NCBI GenBank assembly: GCA_944390105.1
Contig: CALXOV010000060.1
Location: 1 to 64,000, forward strand
Source: an uncultured Succinivibrionaceae bacterium
Lineage (GTDB): Bacteria > Pseudomonadota > Gammaproteobacteria > Enterobacterales > Succinivibrionaceae
Direction of reading: 5' to 3'
DNA length: 64,000 nucleotides
Every line of letters starts with the position of its first letter. Position 1 is the stretch's first letter. The position numbers were made by a program, and so were the translations under genes. Of the stretch, positions 1 to 9,648 are shown piece after piece. The notes under the pieces were generated by a model. It searched no databases, had not been told where the DNA came from, and saw nothing but the letters and a program-made list of their open reading frames with translations.

Positions 1-2
1 CC

Positions 3-350
3 GATATCGCGAGCTCCAATGTGGATGAGCTTTCGGTCTTCTCCATTCCGGTGGGCGTGACCTTATCGAAGGACTTTGCCACGGCCTCAGGCTGGAATAT
101 TAAGCCGGCCTTAGACTTAGTCGTGACTGCCAACACGGGTGACGATGAAGTGGATAGCGATATCACCTTCAACGGTGTGGATTACAACACTGACCTCTCG
201 ACAGAGTTCATGGACAGCGTGACCTACGATGCCACCTTAGGTCTGCAGGTGCAGAAGGATGCCTTCCAGTTTGGTTTAGGCGTCAACTACACCGGCTCTG
301 AGAACACTGACGAGTACGGCGTAACCGCCAATGCCCGCTTTACCTTCTAA
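3..350 (+). CDS. C-terminal end of an outer-membrane beta-barrel (autotransporter-type) protein, 5' truncated by the window
   Basis: The frame is open from the first bases, so the gene starts outside the window; about 115 residues remain. They show alternating hydrophobic/polar strands separated by acidic turns (for example VTANTGDDEVDSD) and end in an aromatic residue, ARFTF, as expected of the last beta-strand read by the BAM machinery. This fits the end of an autotransporter or porin-like barrel in the outer membrane. The passenger or function cannot be inferred from this piece. A GC-rich hairpin follows 40 bases downstream. Confidence 0.75.
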   Translation, partial: DIASSNVDELSVFSIPVGVTLSKDFATASGWNIKPALDLVVTANTGDDEVDSDITFNGVDYNTDLSTEFMDSVTYDATLGLQVQKDAFQFGLGVNYTGSENTDEYGVTANARFTF

Positions 351-1328
351 GCGGCAGGCAATTAATTACTAGGCGCTGCTGAGCGCACGCCGCCGTAATA
401 ACGCGGCGGCTAATAGCCACGGCGAGAGCGAACAACAGCCTTAGTAATCATCAAAGGCTCCGTAGCCGCAGGGCGGCGGGGCAGTTGATGCCACAGAATT
501 AACACCATGACGAGGTGGCTTTTGGCAAGAGCAAGAACCTGGGAGCTCAAGGTTTTTAGCTGATTCCCAAAAACACAACGTCAGTGCGGGTTTCTCAAAG
601 CCCTTGCTGCGCATCTCCCTAAACCAACGAGGCGCAGCAAGACTCACAACAATTCAAGCTTCATGATGACCCGCACTTCTTGCCGCCATCTGCGGCTACG
701 GTCTAGACCGTGCATAATCTTAGTCTGATTTATCCTTGAAGTGATTTGCTAACAAAGCCTGTTTCCTGCAGGTAACTTGCCTTTCTGCATGACAAAATCT
801 CCCGTCTGGCTTTATCTATTGATGCTACCTGCCTGTGCGTCTTTACTGGCGCTGCATGTGACCGTATTGCCGTCAGCACTGACGCCAGACACAGAGGCTA
901 TTCCGCTGCGTGCGCAACTTGAATGCCAGGCAGTATATGCCCATGTGGCACTCTTAGCGGCCACTAAAGATTTTTCCTGAGGTTTTAGCGTCAGCTAGCT
1001 AGGTGCGAAAAATAGTGCTGCTATCAGGTTGCATGCCGCTATTGACGAACTCTTGTCATCTAAATTAAGCGTGCTCTTCAGGTAGTCATGCGGTTGACAA
1101 AAGCACGTATTACCAGAGAGGCTTGCCGTTTGCAGGCGCGAATTTTCTTTTTGAGATTTGGCGGTGGGTTGCTTCTTGCTGCGCGCTGCTGGGAACTTTT
1201 CGCTACAAGCTGATACCTAAAAAAGTAAACCTAACTGCTGATTTTTTGCAGGACAATGCAGGCTGAGCATTTTTGTAATAAAATACACGAGTGTTTGTAA
1301 AATTTTTCGATTGCAGGTTAGAGGCTCC
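351..1328. other. Gene-poor interval of almost 1 kb
   Basis: I find no convincing gene. Short frames on both strands lack ribosome sites, family resemblance or consistent composition. It holds the hairpin at 389-410 and a 14-bp perfect palindrome at 698-711. The bases just before 1329 carry the lpxC ribosome site. It may contain decayed genes or a non-coding RNA. Confidence 0.5.
389..410 (+). terminator. GC-rich hairpin after the barrel gene
   Basis: The 7-bp arms GCCGCCG and CGGCGGC enclose an 8-base loop. No U-tract follows, so it may stabilise the transcript end rather than act as an intrinsic terminator. Confidence 0.4.
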
Positions 1329-2267
1329 ATGATTAAGCAGCGCACGATTAAAACCGCGTTCTCCGCAGCCGGTATCGGTCTGCATTCCGGTTCTAAGGTC
1401 ACGGTCAGCTTCCGTCCGGCTCCCGCAGATACGGGACTTATCTATACACGTACCGATTTAAATCCACCGGTGACGATTAAGTGCGCGCCGGAGGCGGTGC
1501 GTGATACGCAGCTGTGTACCGCTTTGGTGAACCTAGACGGGGTCAGAATTTCTACCGTTGAGCATTTAACTGCAGCTTTATCGGCTTTGGGCATTGATAA
1601 TCTGTATATTGACGTCAATGCGCCGGAAGTTCCAGTGATGGATGGTTCAGCGCAGCCTTTTATCTATTTGTTTGAGGCCATTGGGGTACAGGATCTGCCT
1701 GCGCCTAAGCGCTATCTGCGGGTGGCGCGTAAAGTTAGAGTCGAAGACGGCGAGAAATGGGCCGAGCTTAATCCTAGCGCCAGCGGCTTCCAGCTTGATC
1801 TGACCATTGATTTCAATCATCCGGCGATTGAACGCGATCTGCAGCATTTTTGCTTTAATTTTACCGGGCGCGGCTTTGCCTCGGAGCTGTCGCGGGCGCG
1901 CACTTTCTGCTTCATGCGCGATGTTGAGTACATGCATGCGCACAACTTAGCTTTAGGCGGATCTTTGGAAAATGCGGTGGTGCTCGATGACTACCGTGTG
2001 GTCAACCCTGATGGCTTGCGCTATCCCAATGAGTTTGTGAAGCACAAAATGCTTGATGCTATCGGCGATCTGTATATGTCGGGTCACAGTATCTTAGGTG
2101 CATTTAAGGCCTTTAAGACCGGGCATAAGCTCAATAATATGCTGTTGCGGGCTTTCTTAAGCGACGCTAAGAACTACGAGCTGATTTCCTTTGCCGACAG
2201 CAAGGCGCCGCAACAGGCGACCGCTTTTGAGTTCATTGATGCGCGTACAGCCGAACTTGCAGGTTAA
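1329..2267 (+). CDS. lpxC: UDP-3-O-acyl-N-acetylglucosamine deacetylase LpxC
   Basis: This is the committed, Zn-dependent step of lipid A synthesis: removal of the N-acetyl group from UDP-3-O-acyl-GlcNAc in the cytosol. The 312-residue product matches the usual length (305 in E. coli). The zinc site is visible as ISTVEHL (first His) and HKMLDAIGD (second His and Asp), with further landmarks [13 protein letters not shown] and [11 protein letters not shown] chose the ATG at 1329 (MIKQRT, as in E. coli) over an upstream TTG at 1311; AGAGG lies just before it. The usual fts/mur cell-division neighbours are absent, and ampD follows with overlap. Confidence 0.97.
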   Translation: MIKQRTIKTAFSAAGIGLHSGSKVTVSFRPAPADTGLIYTRTDLNPPVTIKCAPEAVRDTQLCTALVNLDGVRISTVEHLTAALSALGIDNLYIDVNAPEVPVMDGSAQPFIYLFEAIGVQDLPAPKRYLRVARKVRVEDGEKWAELNPSASGFQLDLTIDFNHPAIERDLQHFCFNFTGRGFASELSRARTFCFMRDVEYMHAHNLALGGSLENAVVLDDYRVVNPDGLRYPNEFVKHKMLDAIGDLYMSGHSILGAFKAFKTGHKLNNMLLRAFLSDAKNYELISFADSKAPQQATAFEFIDARTAELAG

Positions 2268-2829
2268 TTTTCCGCCATCACAGCTGCGCGTCGTTGCCGG
2301 CTGGGTGCAGGGGGTACGGCAGGTCCCGACCTGCCGCTATGGTCCACGGCCACAGCCTATCGATATTTCCCTGATTGTCATTCACGGCATTTCTCTGCCG
2401 CCTGGCAGCTTCGGCGGGCCGTACGTCGATGACATATTTCTCAATACTTTAGACCCAAGCGCCCATCCGTATTTTGCTAAGGTGGCCGGGCTTGAGGTAT
2501 CGACGCATTTTTTCCTTAACCGTGAAGGGCGCATTACGCAGTATGTGTCCTGTCTTGACCGCGCGTGGCATGCCGGGCGTTCGCAGTATCAGGGCCGGCT
2601 TGAGTGCAATGACTATGGCATCGGCATTGAGCTTGAGGGCACCGATGATCTTCCGTACACCCACGCCCAATATCATCAGCTGCGTGCGCTGATTGCTGCG
2701 CTGCAGCAGGCCTACCCTGCTATCGGCGGGCGCATTGCCGGGCATAGCGATGTGGCGCCTACACGTAAAACCGATCCCGGGCCGGCCTTTGACTGGGGGC
2801 AGCTGCGCGACCTTATGGCTGGAGAATGA
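2239..2829 (+). CDS. ampD: 1,6-anhydro-N-acetylmuramyl-L-alanine amidase AmpD
   Basis: A cytosolic zinc amidase of peptidoglycan recycling that cleaves the peptide from anhydroMurNAc; in enterobacteria its loss induces AmpC beta-lactamase. It is an amidase_2 domain of about 185 residues. The zinc ligands fit [10 protein letters not shown] (His), AGHSDVAP (His) and [10 protein letters not shown] (Asp). The motifs SQYQGR and IGIELEGTD are typical. The start is uncertain: ATG 2239 lies within the end of lpxC (29-base overlap) and a TTG at 2257 is also in frame, while the conserved domain begins near [15 protein letters not shown]. It is probably co-transcribed with lpxC. Confidence 0.93.
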   Translation: MRVQPNLQVNFPPSQLRVVAGWVQGVRQVPTCRYGPRPQPIDISLIVIHGISLPPGSFGGPYVDDIFLNTLDPSAHPYFAKVAGLEVSTHFFLNREGRITQYVSCLDRAWHAGRSQYQGRLECNDYGIGIELEGTDDLPYTHAQYHQLRALIAALQQAYPAIGGRIAGHSDVAPTRKTDPGPAFDWGQLRDLMAGE

Positions 2830-2867
2830 ACAATCTGACGCACTTACGCGTGAGATGTCGAGAGATC

Positions 2868-2891
2868 GGTGCTTTACTTTTAGTAAGCACC
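2868..2891 (+). terminator. Hairpin downstream of lpxC-ampD
   Basis: A ten-pair stem with one bulged T (GGTGCTTtACT against AGTAAGCACC) and a tiny T-rich loop lies 39 bases after ampD. There is no run of T after it, so the terminator role is tentative. Confidence 0.35.
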
Positions 2892-3369
2892 CACTTCTAG
2901 GCGCTTACGGGAATATCAACAATGCTCCCATCAGGTAGGAGCAACAAGCTTGTCCCTGAACTCTTAGATGTTTTGCGCCTGATCAAAAAGTGCTGTGCCA
3001 GCCGTTTACATCCTCAAGCTTATGCAAGGGAAATTGCACGGTAATAAGTTAAAAGCTTCACTTTGCATTGCAGAATACGGTGCTTAGCCTGTGCTGTGAG
3101 TAAATCCCCAAGCTCCATAGATGGCAGCCTGCGCGGCAAGCATCGTAGCTTTGCTAATACTTTTGCTAATACTTTTACTAATGCCTTCTCACAGATGATA
3201 CGCAAACTGCCGCACCAGTCCATGGACCTTGATGCCCGTTTGTGGTGCAGTGTGGAGCAGGTGTCATTCCCGTGACGCAAAGCGCGCCCAGCTTAGTGTT
3301 ACAATCAGCATAACATGATTATTTTGCAGGCCTTTTTAGGCACTTTTTCGGCTAGGTGAGGCAATTACG
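2892..3369. other. Interval upstream of acnB with a short tandem repeat
   Basis: No gene is supported. Bases around 3150-3185 contain three near-perfect copies of an 11-12-base unit (TTTGCTAATAC). Frames across it (for example 3063-3275) lack a ribosome site and family similarity. The last about 60 bases are AT-rich and probably hold the acnB promoter. Confidence 0.45.
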
Positions 3370-5928
3370 ATGACAATAGAGAGCACCGGACTTCCCGGTT
3401 ATGATGCAATGGTTCAGGAGCGTGCTCGCGTCGGAGCGGCGCCGCTGCCGCTGAATGCTGAGCAGACCCGCCTGCTAGGTCAGCAGTTGCATGAAACTGC
3501 CGATCCGGTCAAGGCGCGTAGTCTACTGACGCTACTGCGCGATCGGGTTCCGGCTGGCGTAGACCCCGCCGCTGAGATAAAGGCGCAGTTCCTGCGTCAG
3601 ACGGCTTTAGGCGAAATTACCGTGCCGTGCTTAAGCCCCACCGAGGCAATCCATCTGTTAGGTAGTATGAAGGGCGGTTATAACGTGGCGGTGTTACTTG
3701 AGCTATTGCGCCATCACCCGCAGCATGCAGCAGCGGCCGCCGAAGCTTTAAGCCGCACTTTATTGATTTATGATGCTTTTGACGAGCTGTGTGCCCTTAG
3801 CCAAGAGGGCAATGACGCTGCGAAGCAGGTACTGCAGTCCTACGCAGACGGACAGTGGTTTACCTATCGCGATCCGCTGCCTAAGAGCGTGACACTGCGC
3901 GTGTTTAAAGTTGCAGGAGAAGTGACCACCGACGATCTGTCGCCGGCTACCGATGCGTGGTCGCGCGCGGATATCCCGCTGCATGCCCTAGCCATGTTTA
4001 AAAACTCTCGCCCCGACCTTAAGGCTGATGTCGAAGGCGTGCGCGGGCCGATGGAGCTTCTTGATAAATTGAAGGCCGATGGCCTACCCTTGTGCTACGT
4101 CGGCGATGTGGTCGGAACCGGTTCGTCGCGCAAAAGTGCGGCCAATTCCCTGCTGTGGCATATCGGTCATGACCTGCCCGGCATCCCGAACAAACGCGGC
4201 GGCGGTTTCGTGCTCGGCGGTAAGATTGCGCCGATTTTCTACAATACTTTAGAGGATAGCGGTGCGTTGCCGATAGAGTGCCCGGTCGAGGCCTTTACTA
4301 CCGGCATGGTAATTGATTTGCTGCCTTATGAGGGTAAGGTGCTCGATCATGCCACCGGCAAAGTCTTGACCACCTTTACGCTGCGCCAGACGCTCCTTGA
4401 TGAAGTGCGTGCCGGCGGGCGCATTGAATTGATTGTCGGTCGCAGCCTGACCGCTAAAGCACGCGCCTTCTTGGGTTTACCGCCCTCTGAGCTGTTTGCT
4501 ACTAAACCTGCTGTGCAAGCAGCGGGAGGCTTTACCCGTGCGCAGAAGATCATCGGTCGCGCCTGCGGCAAGGAAGGGGTGCGTCCCGGCGAGTACTGCG
4601 AGGTGCAGGTCACTACCGTAGGCTCGCAGGATGCCACCGGTCCGATGACGCGCGATGAGCTTACTGATCTGGCCTGTCTTAAATTCCAAGCCCCGCTGGT
4701 GATGCAGTCTTTCTGTCATACCGCAGCTTATCCGCGTGCGGTGGATATTAAGATGCAGCACAGTCTGCCGGATTTCATTACCGCGCGCGGCGGTGTGGCG
4801 TTGCGCCCGGGCGACGGCGTCATTCACAGTTTCTTAAATCGCATGTGCCTGCCTGATACCATCGGGACCGGTGCTGACAGCCATACCCGCATGCCGCTGG
4901 GCATTTCCTTTGCCGCAGGCTCAGGTCTGGTCGCCTTTGCTGCTGCTACTGGATCAATGCCGCTTGACGTTCCGGGCTCAGTTTTGGTGCGTTTTGTCGG
5001 TACGCGCCGTCCCGGCATTACGCTGCGCGACTTAGTGCATGCCATTGCCTACTGTGCCAAAGAGCAGGGGCTGCTGACGGTAGAAAAGCAGGGCAAGCGC
5101 AATATCTTCAATGGGCGCATCTTAGAGATTGAGGGCCTTGAAGATCTGCCGTGCGATCAGGCCTTTGAGCTGTGCAATGCCTCTGCTGAGCGCTCGGCTG
5201 CTGCCTGTGCGATTGCGTTAAAGCCCGAGCGCGTCAAAGAATATCTGCGCTCTAATGCATCCTTCCTGCGCAAGCTTGCCGCAGCGGGATATAACTCGCA
5301 AGAAGCGCTGCTGCGCCGCGCTGCGGTGATGGATGAGACCGCCGAGAACTTTGTGCCGCTTACGGCCGACCCTGACTGCAGCTACGATGCGGTGCTGACC
5401 ATTGATATGGACACCATCACCGAGCCGTTGCTGTGCGTGCCGTGTGATCCCGATGATGTGCATAAGCTCTCTGAGCTTGCAGACACCAAGCTTGATGAAT
5501 GCTTTATCGGCTCGTGCATGACTAATATCGGTCATTACCGCGCCGCTGCCGAAATCTTTAGCCATAGCCAAGGCCAGGCTCCGGTTCGCCTGTGGCTGGC
5601 CCCGCCGACGCGTATGGACCAAGATAAGCTCAAAGAAGAGGGGTGCTTCTCAGCCTTTGCTAAAGTTGGGGCCCGCGTTGAAGTGGCCGGATGTTCACTG
5701 TGCATGGGCAATCAGGCGCGGGTGCGCGATAATGCGGTGGTGCTCTCCACTTCAACGCGCAACTTTAAAAATCGCCTAGGTACTGGCGCGCAGGTGTATT
5801 TAGGCAGTGCTGAGCTGACGGCGGTCAGCGCGACTTTTGGGCGCCTGCCAAGTGTAGAGGAGTATTTTGCGGCATTGAAGCCGGTAGCTGACAAAGGTGC
5901 AGACCTCTATCAGCCGCTTACCTTCTAG
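3370..5928 (+). CDS. acnB: Bifunctional aconitate hydratase 2 / 2-methylisocitrate dehydratase AcnB
   Basis: A [4Fe-4S] enzyme interconverting citrate and isocitrate. At 852 residues it is close to E. coli AcnB (865) and collinear with it: N-terminal HEAT-like domain (about 1-160), swivel domain in the AcnB-specific early position (FKVAGEVTTDDLSPATDAWSR, GDVVGTGSSRKSA), then the catalytic core. Cluster cysteines are recognisable in MQSFCHTAAYP, IGSCMTNIGH and GCSLCMGNQAR. It stands alone between ampD and mdh and is followed by a strong terminator. AcnB proteins can also act as iron-sensing RNA binders when the cluster is lost; nothing here tests that. Confidence 0.97.
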   Translation: MTIESTGLPGYDAMVQERARVGAAPLPLNAEQTRLLGQQLHETADPVKARSLLTLLRDRVPAGVDPAAEIKAQFLRQTALGEITVPCLSPTEAIHLLGSMKGGYNVAVLLELLRHHPQHAAAAAEALSRTLLIYDAFDELCALSQEGNDAAKQVLQSYADGQWFTYRDPLPKSVTLRVFKVAGEVTTDDLSPATDAWSRADIPLHALAMFKNSRPDLKADVEGVRGPMELLDKLKADGLPLCYVGDVVGTGSSRKSAANSLLWHIGHDLPGIPNKRGGGFVLGGKIAPIFYNTLEDSGALPIECPVEAFTTGMVIDLLPYEGKVLDHATGKVLTTFTLRQTLLDEVRAGGRIELIVGRSLTAKARAFLGLPPSELFATKPAVQAAGGFTRAQKIIGRACGKEGVRPGEYCEVQVTTVGSQDATGPMTRDELTDLACLKFQAPLVMQSFCHTAAYPRAVDIKMQHSLPDFITARGGVALRPGDGVIHSFLNRMCLPDTIGTGADSHTRMPLGISFAAGSGLVAFAAATGSMPLDVPGSVLVRFVGTRRPGITLRDLVHAIAYCAKEQGLLTVEKQGKRNIFNGRILEIEGLEDLPCDQAFELCNASAERSAAACAIALKPERVKEYLRSNASFLRKLAAAGYNSQEALLRRAAVMDETAENFVPLTADPDCSYDAVLTIDMDTITEPLLCVPCDPDDVHKLSELADTKLDECFIGSCMTNIGHYRAAAEIFSHSQGQAPVRLWLAPPTRMDQDKLKEEGCFSAFAKVGARVEVAGCSLCMGNQARVRDNAVVLSTSTRNFKNRLGTGAQVYLGSAELTAVSATFGRLPSVEEYFAALKPVADKGADLYQPLTF

Positions 5929-5949
5929 GGAAGCTAAACCTCTCTTTTT

Positions 5950-5992
5950 AAGCCGCTGCCTTTGCCAATGCAGCAAGCGGGAGCGGCTTTTT
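5950..5992 (+). terminator. Rho-independent terminator after acnB
   Basis: AAGCCGCT pairs with AGCGGCTT across a loop that itself has weak pairing, and is followed by a run of Ts. It lies 21 bases after the acnB stop. Confidence 0.8.
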
Positions 5993-6137
5993 CCTTAGTT
6001 TTGAGCTCAGCTCACGCTTTTGTCGGTGAAAAAGTAAAGCCGCGCGGGCTTAATTTGTGCTAGCATGAGTTCAATTAAGCCTTTGCGCTTATATGAAAAA
6101 CTTTAACGTATGGAACTTCGGTTTGAGGAGTAAAAAC

Positions 6138-7097
6138 ATGAAAGTAACCGTGTTAGGCGCCGCAGGTGGCATTGGTCAGCCTTTATCTCTGCTGCTCAAG
6201 AACAATCTGCCGGCTGGCTCTAAGTTAAGCCTGTTCGACGTTGCCCCGTTCACTCCGGGCGTGGCTAAGGACTTAAGCCATGTGCCGACTGATGTGTGTG
6301 TTGACGGCTACACCGGCGATGATCTGCCCAAGGCTCTGGACGGTGCTGATGTAGTAGTGATCCCGGCCGGCGTCGCCAGAAAGCCGGGCATGACCCGCGA
6401 TGACCTGTTCAACATCAATGCCGGCATCGTGGCTAACTTAGTCAAGAACTGCGCTAAGGTATGCCCGAAGGCCTGCATCTGCATCATCACCAACCCGGTG
6501 AACTCCACCGTTCCGCTTGCCGCTGAAGTGTTAAAGGCCGAAGGCGTCTACGATGCTCACCGTCTGTTTGGCGTGACCGTCCTTGATGTGCTGCGTTCTG
6601 AGACCTTCTTAGGTGAAGAGTTAGGCCTGTCTAAGGCTGCGATGTATGTTCCGGTTATCGGCGGCCACAGCGGCAACACCATTCTGCCGCTGCTCTCGCA
6701 GGTGGTCGGTGCTGAGAAGATCTCCGCTGAGCGCGTTGATGAGCTGACCAAGCGCATTCAGAACGCTGGTACTGAGGTGGTTGAGGCAAAGGCTGGTGCC
6801 GGCTCTGCTACCCTGTCCATGGCTTGCGCCGGTGCGCGCTTTGCTTTAAAGGTGGTGCGCGGCCTGTTAGGTGAGCCGGGTGTTTCCGAGTACGGCTATA
6901 CCGAGGGCGGCTCAGGCTACACTCAGTTCTTTGCGCAGCGTTTAGTCTTCGGCAAGGGCGGCTGGGAGAAGACCTGCGAGATCGGCTGCCTGTCTGACTA
7001 CGAGCAGAAGTGCTTAGATGAGTTAAAGCCGGTGCTTGAAGGCAACATCAAGAAGGGTGTTGATTTCGCTCAGAAGTGGCTGCAGGAGAACAAGTAA
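6138..7097 (+). CDS. mdh: Malate dehydrogenase (NAD-dependent)
   Basis: Interconverts malate and oxaloacetate. In a succinate-forming fermenter it runs reductively to supply fumarase and fumarate reductase. The 319-residue product aligns with E. coli Mdh throughout: Rossmann motif GAAGGIGQ at the N-terminus, substrate-binding region [19 protein letters not shown] contact ITNPVNST, and catalytic His in [14 protein letters not shown]. The start is the ATG at 6138 (MKVTVLG), preceded by GAGGAG; an in-frame ATG at 6093 lacks a ribosome site. Codon use is strongly biased, suggesting high expression. Confidence 0.97.
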   Translation: MKVTVLGAAGGIGQPLSLLLKNNLPAGSKLSLFDVAPFTPGVAKDLSHVPTDVCVDGYTGDDLPKALDGADVVVIPAGVARKPGMTRDDLFNINAGIVANLVKNCAKVCPKACICIITNPVNSTVPLAAEVLKAEGVYDAHRLFGVTVLDVLRSETFLGEELGLSKAAMYVPVIGGHSGNTILPLLSQVVGAEKISAERVDELTKRIQNAGTEVVEAKAGAGSATLSMACAGARFALKVVRGLLGEPGVSEYGYTEGGSGYTQFFAQRLVFGKGGWEKTCEIGCLSDYEQKCLDELKPVLEGNIKKGVDFAQKWLQENK

Positions 7098-7145
7098 TTT
7101 AGCTTGTGCTCGTTGCCTGCCGTGTGACGGCATGGCACCATAAAT

Positions 7146-7188
7146 TCAGCCGGGAGTGCTTTGCAGTGCTTCCGGCTGATGCATTTTT
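7146..7188 (+). terminator. Terminator after mdh
   Basis: TCAGCCGG and CCGGCTGA form the outer stem, with internal repeats of AGTGCTT, followed by TGCATTTTT. Confidence 0.65.
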
Positions 7189-7342
7189 AGACTATAGCTT
7201 AGCCCTTAAGTTTTTCCTAAGTCCTGCCGATAAATAAGCTGCAGGTACCTAAAATTAGGTAGCACTGTACCCGATGCCGTTGCCTTTGCCTTTACGGCAT
7301 AAGCTTTAGTTGGTAGGTTTTCTTTTGGTCGATGAGGTGCTT

Positions 7343-8065
7343 ATGCTGCGCGCACGCATTTTAGCTGCCACGCTGCTTTTAATCTGCAGCTGCGTTAGTA
7401 CGCAGGCGGCTGCGCCGTCGCGCTATGACATGGTCACGGATGCGCGTGCTAGGGCCGCTACGCAGGCGCTGGAGCGCAATTTTGCTGATTATCATAATGA
7501 AACCGCGACGATATCGACCTATAACGCGATGCAGCTCAATGCGCTGATTGAGGAAAATCAGCATTTGAAAGTAATTGGCGAGCGCGATCAATGTCAATTT
7601 ACTCCCGATATTGAAGCGCGAGCGCGCAAGTTGCATATTCCGCCTTTTGAGTATGCGTGGGCGGATATGCTGATTCACGGTGTGTGTGTAAAACAGGACG
7701 TGAATGTCGGGCTTGATTATCTAAAAAGCGCAATGGATCATGCCTACGCTCCGGCTTTAATGCGCATGTCGCGTTTTTATGAAACCGGCTTTATCGTGCG
7801 GCAGAACCGGGAGCTGGCCATGGCCTACATGAAGACCGCCGCGCAGTTGGGCTCTTCCTTAGCACGCCTGAACTGGGCCGATATGCTGGTGCGCGGCTAT
7901 GGTGGCCCGGCGCAGTATGAGCAGGCTTACGGCTGGCTGTATGCCACGCATTTTACCGATCACTATCTGCAGGAAAAGAGCAATTATCTGCAGCGTAAGC
8001 TGGAAGAACGTATGCCGCCCAACATCATTGCACGGGCGCGTAGCATGTCGCTTGCCTTCAATTAA
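7343..8065 (+). CDS. motX: Sodium-type flagellar motor protein MotX (Sel1-repeat periplasmic protein)
   Basis: MotX forms, with MotY, the periplasmic T-ring that recruits PomA/PomB stators to Na+-driven polar flagella. The 240-residue product has a signal peptide (MLRARILAATLLLICSC...), a linker, then Sel1-like repeats: FEYAWADMLIHGVCVKQDVNVGLDYL, YAPALMRMSRFYETG and LNWADMLVRGYGGPAQYEQAYGWLY, ending with LEERMPPNIIARA, which resembles the end of Vibrio MotX. The two mature cysteines (DQCQF and GVCV) match the disulfide pair of MotX. The start is the ATG at 7343 after GAGGTG. A generic Sel1 protein is the alternative, but the collinear similarity favours MotX. Confidence 0.85.
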   Translation: MLRARILAATLLLICSCVSTQAAAPSRYDMVTDARARAATQALERNFADYHNETATISTYNAMQLNALIEENQHLKVIGERDQCQFTPDIEARARKLHIPPFEYAWADMLIHGVCVKQDVNVGLDYLKSAMDHAYAPALMRMSRFYETGFIVRQNRELAMAYMKTAAQLGSSLARLNWADMLVRGYGGPAQYEQAYGWLYATHFTDHYLQEKSNYLQRKLEERMPPNIIARARSMSLAFN

Positions 8066-8080
8066 GCCCACACCTTAAGT

Positions 8081-8086
8081 TATAAT
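8081..8086 (+). promoter_or_regulatory. Probable -10 box for ffh
   Basis: A perfect TATAAT lies 36 bases before the ffh ATG. The best upstream partner with an 18-bp spacer is TTCAAT, a weak -35. Confidence 0.5.
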
Positions 8087-8121
8087 CCACAGTTAAATGC
8101 CAAATTGACTGTGGATATGCC

Positions 8122-9513
8122 ATGTTTGAAAACCTTACCGCGCGTCTTAACCGCACCCTGAAGAACATCAGCGGCCAGGGACGCATTACTGAAGAGAATA
8201 TTAAAGATACGCTGCGCGAGGTGCGTACCGCCTTGCTTGAGGCCGATGTGGCGTTGCCGGTGGTTAAAACTTTTACCGCCAGAGTAAAAGAGCGCGCTTT
8301 AGGTCAGCAGGTAAGCTTAAGTCTCACCCCGGGGCAGGAATTCATCAAGATTGTCTACGATGAATTAGTTGCCGCCATGGGCGGGGATAATGCGGCAATC
8401 AACTTGGCCTGTCAACCGCCGGCGGTCATTCTGTTGGCCGGTCTGCAGGGTGCTGGTAAAACCACTTCCGCCGGCAAATTAGCGCTGTTTTTAAAAGAGC
8501 GCTTAAAGAAAAAAGTGCTAATGGTATCTGCTGATACCTACCGTCCAGCCGCTATTGAGCAGCTGGCCTTGCTTGGCAAGGAGACGGAAACGGAAGTGTT
8601 TCCGTCCGATGTCAGTCAGACGCCGCGGGATATTGCCGCCGCGGCGCTGGATCATGCCAAACGCTATGCTTTTGATGTGCTGATTGTCGATACGGCAGGT
8701 CGTTTGGCGGTAGATGAGGATATGATGCGCGAGGTGCAGGAACTGCACCGCATCTTAAATCCTATCGAAACCTATTTCGTCGTGGATGCGATGACCGGTC
8801 AAGATGCGGCCAATACCGCCAAAGCTTTTGGTGAGGCGCTGCCGCTTACAGGCGTCATCCTAACTAAGGCCGACGGCGATGCGCGCGGCGGTGCTGCGCT
8901 TTCCGTGCGCGAGGTTACCGGTAAGCCGATTAAGTTTATTGGTCTTGGCGAAAAAATAAAGCCCCTAGAGCCCTTCTACCCTGAGCGCATTGCCTCGCGC
9001 ATCTTGGATATGGGCGACCTCTTGTCCTTAATTGAGACTCTGCAGCAGGGGGCGGATGCAGAAAAAGCTGCTGATCTGGCCGATAAGATTAAAAAGGGCG
9101 GCTTTGATCTGGAGGACTTCAAGCAGCAGCTGCAGGAAATGCGCAAGATGGGCGGTGCGGCTAAGCTGATGTCTATGCTTCCGGGTGCAGGGGCGATGGC
9201 CGAGCAGCTTAAAGACAAGGTCAATGATAAGCAGATGGCGCATTTGGAGGCTATCATCAATTCGATGACGCCCAAGGAGCGTGCGCATCCTGCCATCATC
9301 AAAGGCTCGCGTAAAAAGCGCATTGCTGCCGGCGCGGGAGTGCAGGTCTACGAGGTCAATCAGCTGCTCAAGCAGTTTGAAACTATGCAGCACATGATGA
9401 AGAAGATGAGCAAGGGCGGCGTGCGCAAGATGGCCGGTGCGATGCGCGGCATGATGGGCAGTCTGGGCGGTATGGGCGGCTTAGGGGCTTTAGGCGGGAT
9501 GCGCCGCCGTTAA
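8122..9513 (+). CDS. ffh: Signal recognition particle protein Ffh
   Basis: The SRP54 GTPase, which binds 4.5S RNA and targets ribosomes making membrane proteins to FtsY. The 463-residue protein has the N domain (about 1-90), G domain with P-loop GLQGAGKTTS, VDTAGRL and TKADGDARGG, and a Met-rich M domain (about 300-435) that binds signal peptides and RNA. The tail is unusually Gly/Met-rich (GAMRGMMGSLGGMGG...), common for Ffh. The ATG at 8122 is the natural start. It precedes the ribosomal-protein operon, as in many proteobacteria, although a broken element lies between them. Confidence 0.97.
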   Translation: MFENLTARLNRTLKNISGQGRITEENIKDTLREVRTALLEADVALPVVKTFTARVKERALGQQVSLSLTPGQEFIKIVYDELVAAMGGDNAAINLACQPPAVILLAGLQGAGKTTSAGKLALFLKERLKKKVLMVSADTYRPAAIEQLALLGKETETEVFPSDVSQTPRDIAAAALDHAKRYAFDVLIVDTAGRLAVDEDMMREVQELHRILNPIETYFVVDAMTGQDAANTAKAFGEALPLTGVILTKADGDARGGAALSVREVTGKPIKFIGLGEKIKPLEPFYPERIASRILDMGDLLSLIETLQQGADAEKAADLADKIKKGGFDLEDFKQQLQEMRKMGGAAKLMSMLPGAGAMAEQLKDKVNDKQMAHLEAIINSMTPKERAHPAIIKGSRKKRIAAGAGVQVYEVNQLLKQFETMQHMMKKMSKGGVRKMAGAMRGMMGSLGGMGGLGALGGMRRR

Positions 9514-9534
9514 CGGAAGTTAAGCTAAGGCTTA

Positions 9535-9557
9535 ATGCCGGGGCACGTCCCCGGCAT
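9535..9557 (+). terminator. Perfect hairpin after ffh
   Basis: A 9-bp perfect stem, ATGCCGGGG / CCCCGGCAT, with loop CACGT, 21 bases after ffh. No U-tract follows. Confidence 0.5.
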
Positions 9558-9648
9558 CGCCGTATAGCGCAAGTGCTGCCTTTTCCCGCAGACATATTGC
9601 CCTAGCTGCAGGTTGGGTCATCGGTGAAAAACAGTGTGCCTCACCGCA

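Noticed and set aside
441-647. 68-codon minus-strand frame in the first gap
   Set aside because: No ribosome site, no family resemblance, and Pro/Cys-rich composition; kept only as part of the unexplained interval.
777-980. 67-codon frame with a hydrophobic N-terminus
   Set aside because: It resembles a short signal peptide but has no ribosome site and ends quickly without a mature domain.
3063-3275. 70-codon frame spanning the TTTGCTAATAC repeat
   Set aside because: The apparent FANTFANTF repeat is a consequence of the DNA repeat; no ribosome site or terminator is present.
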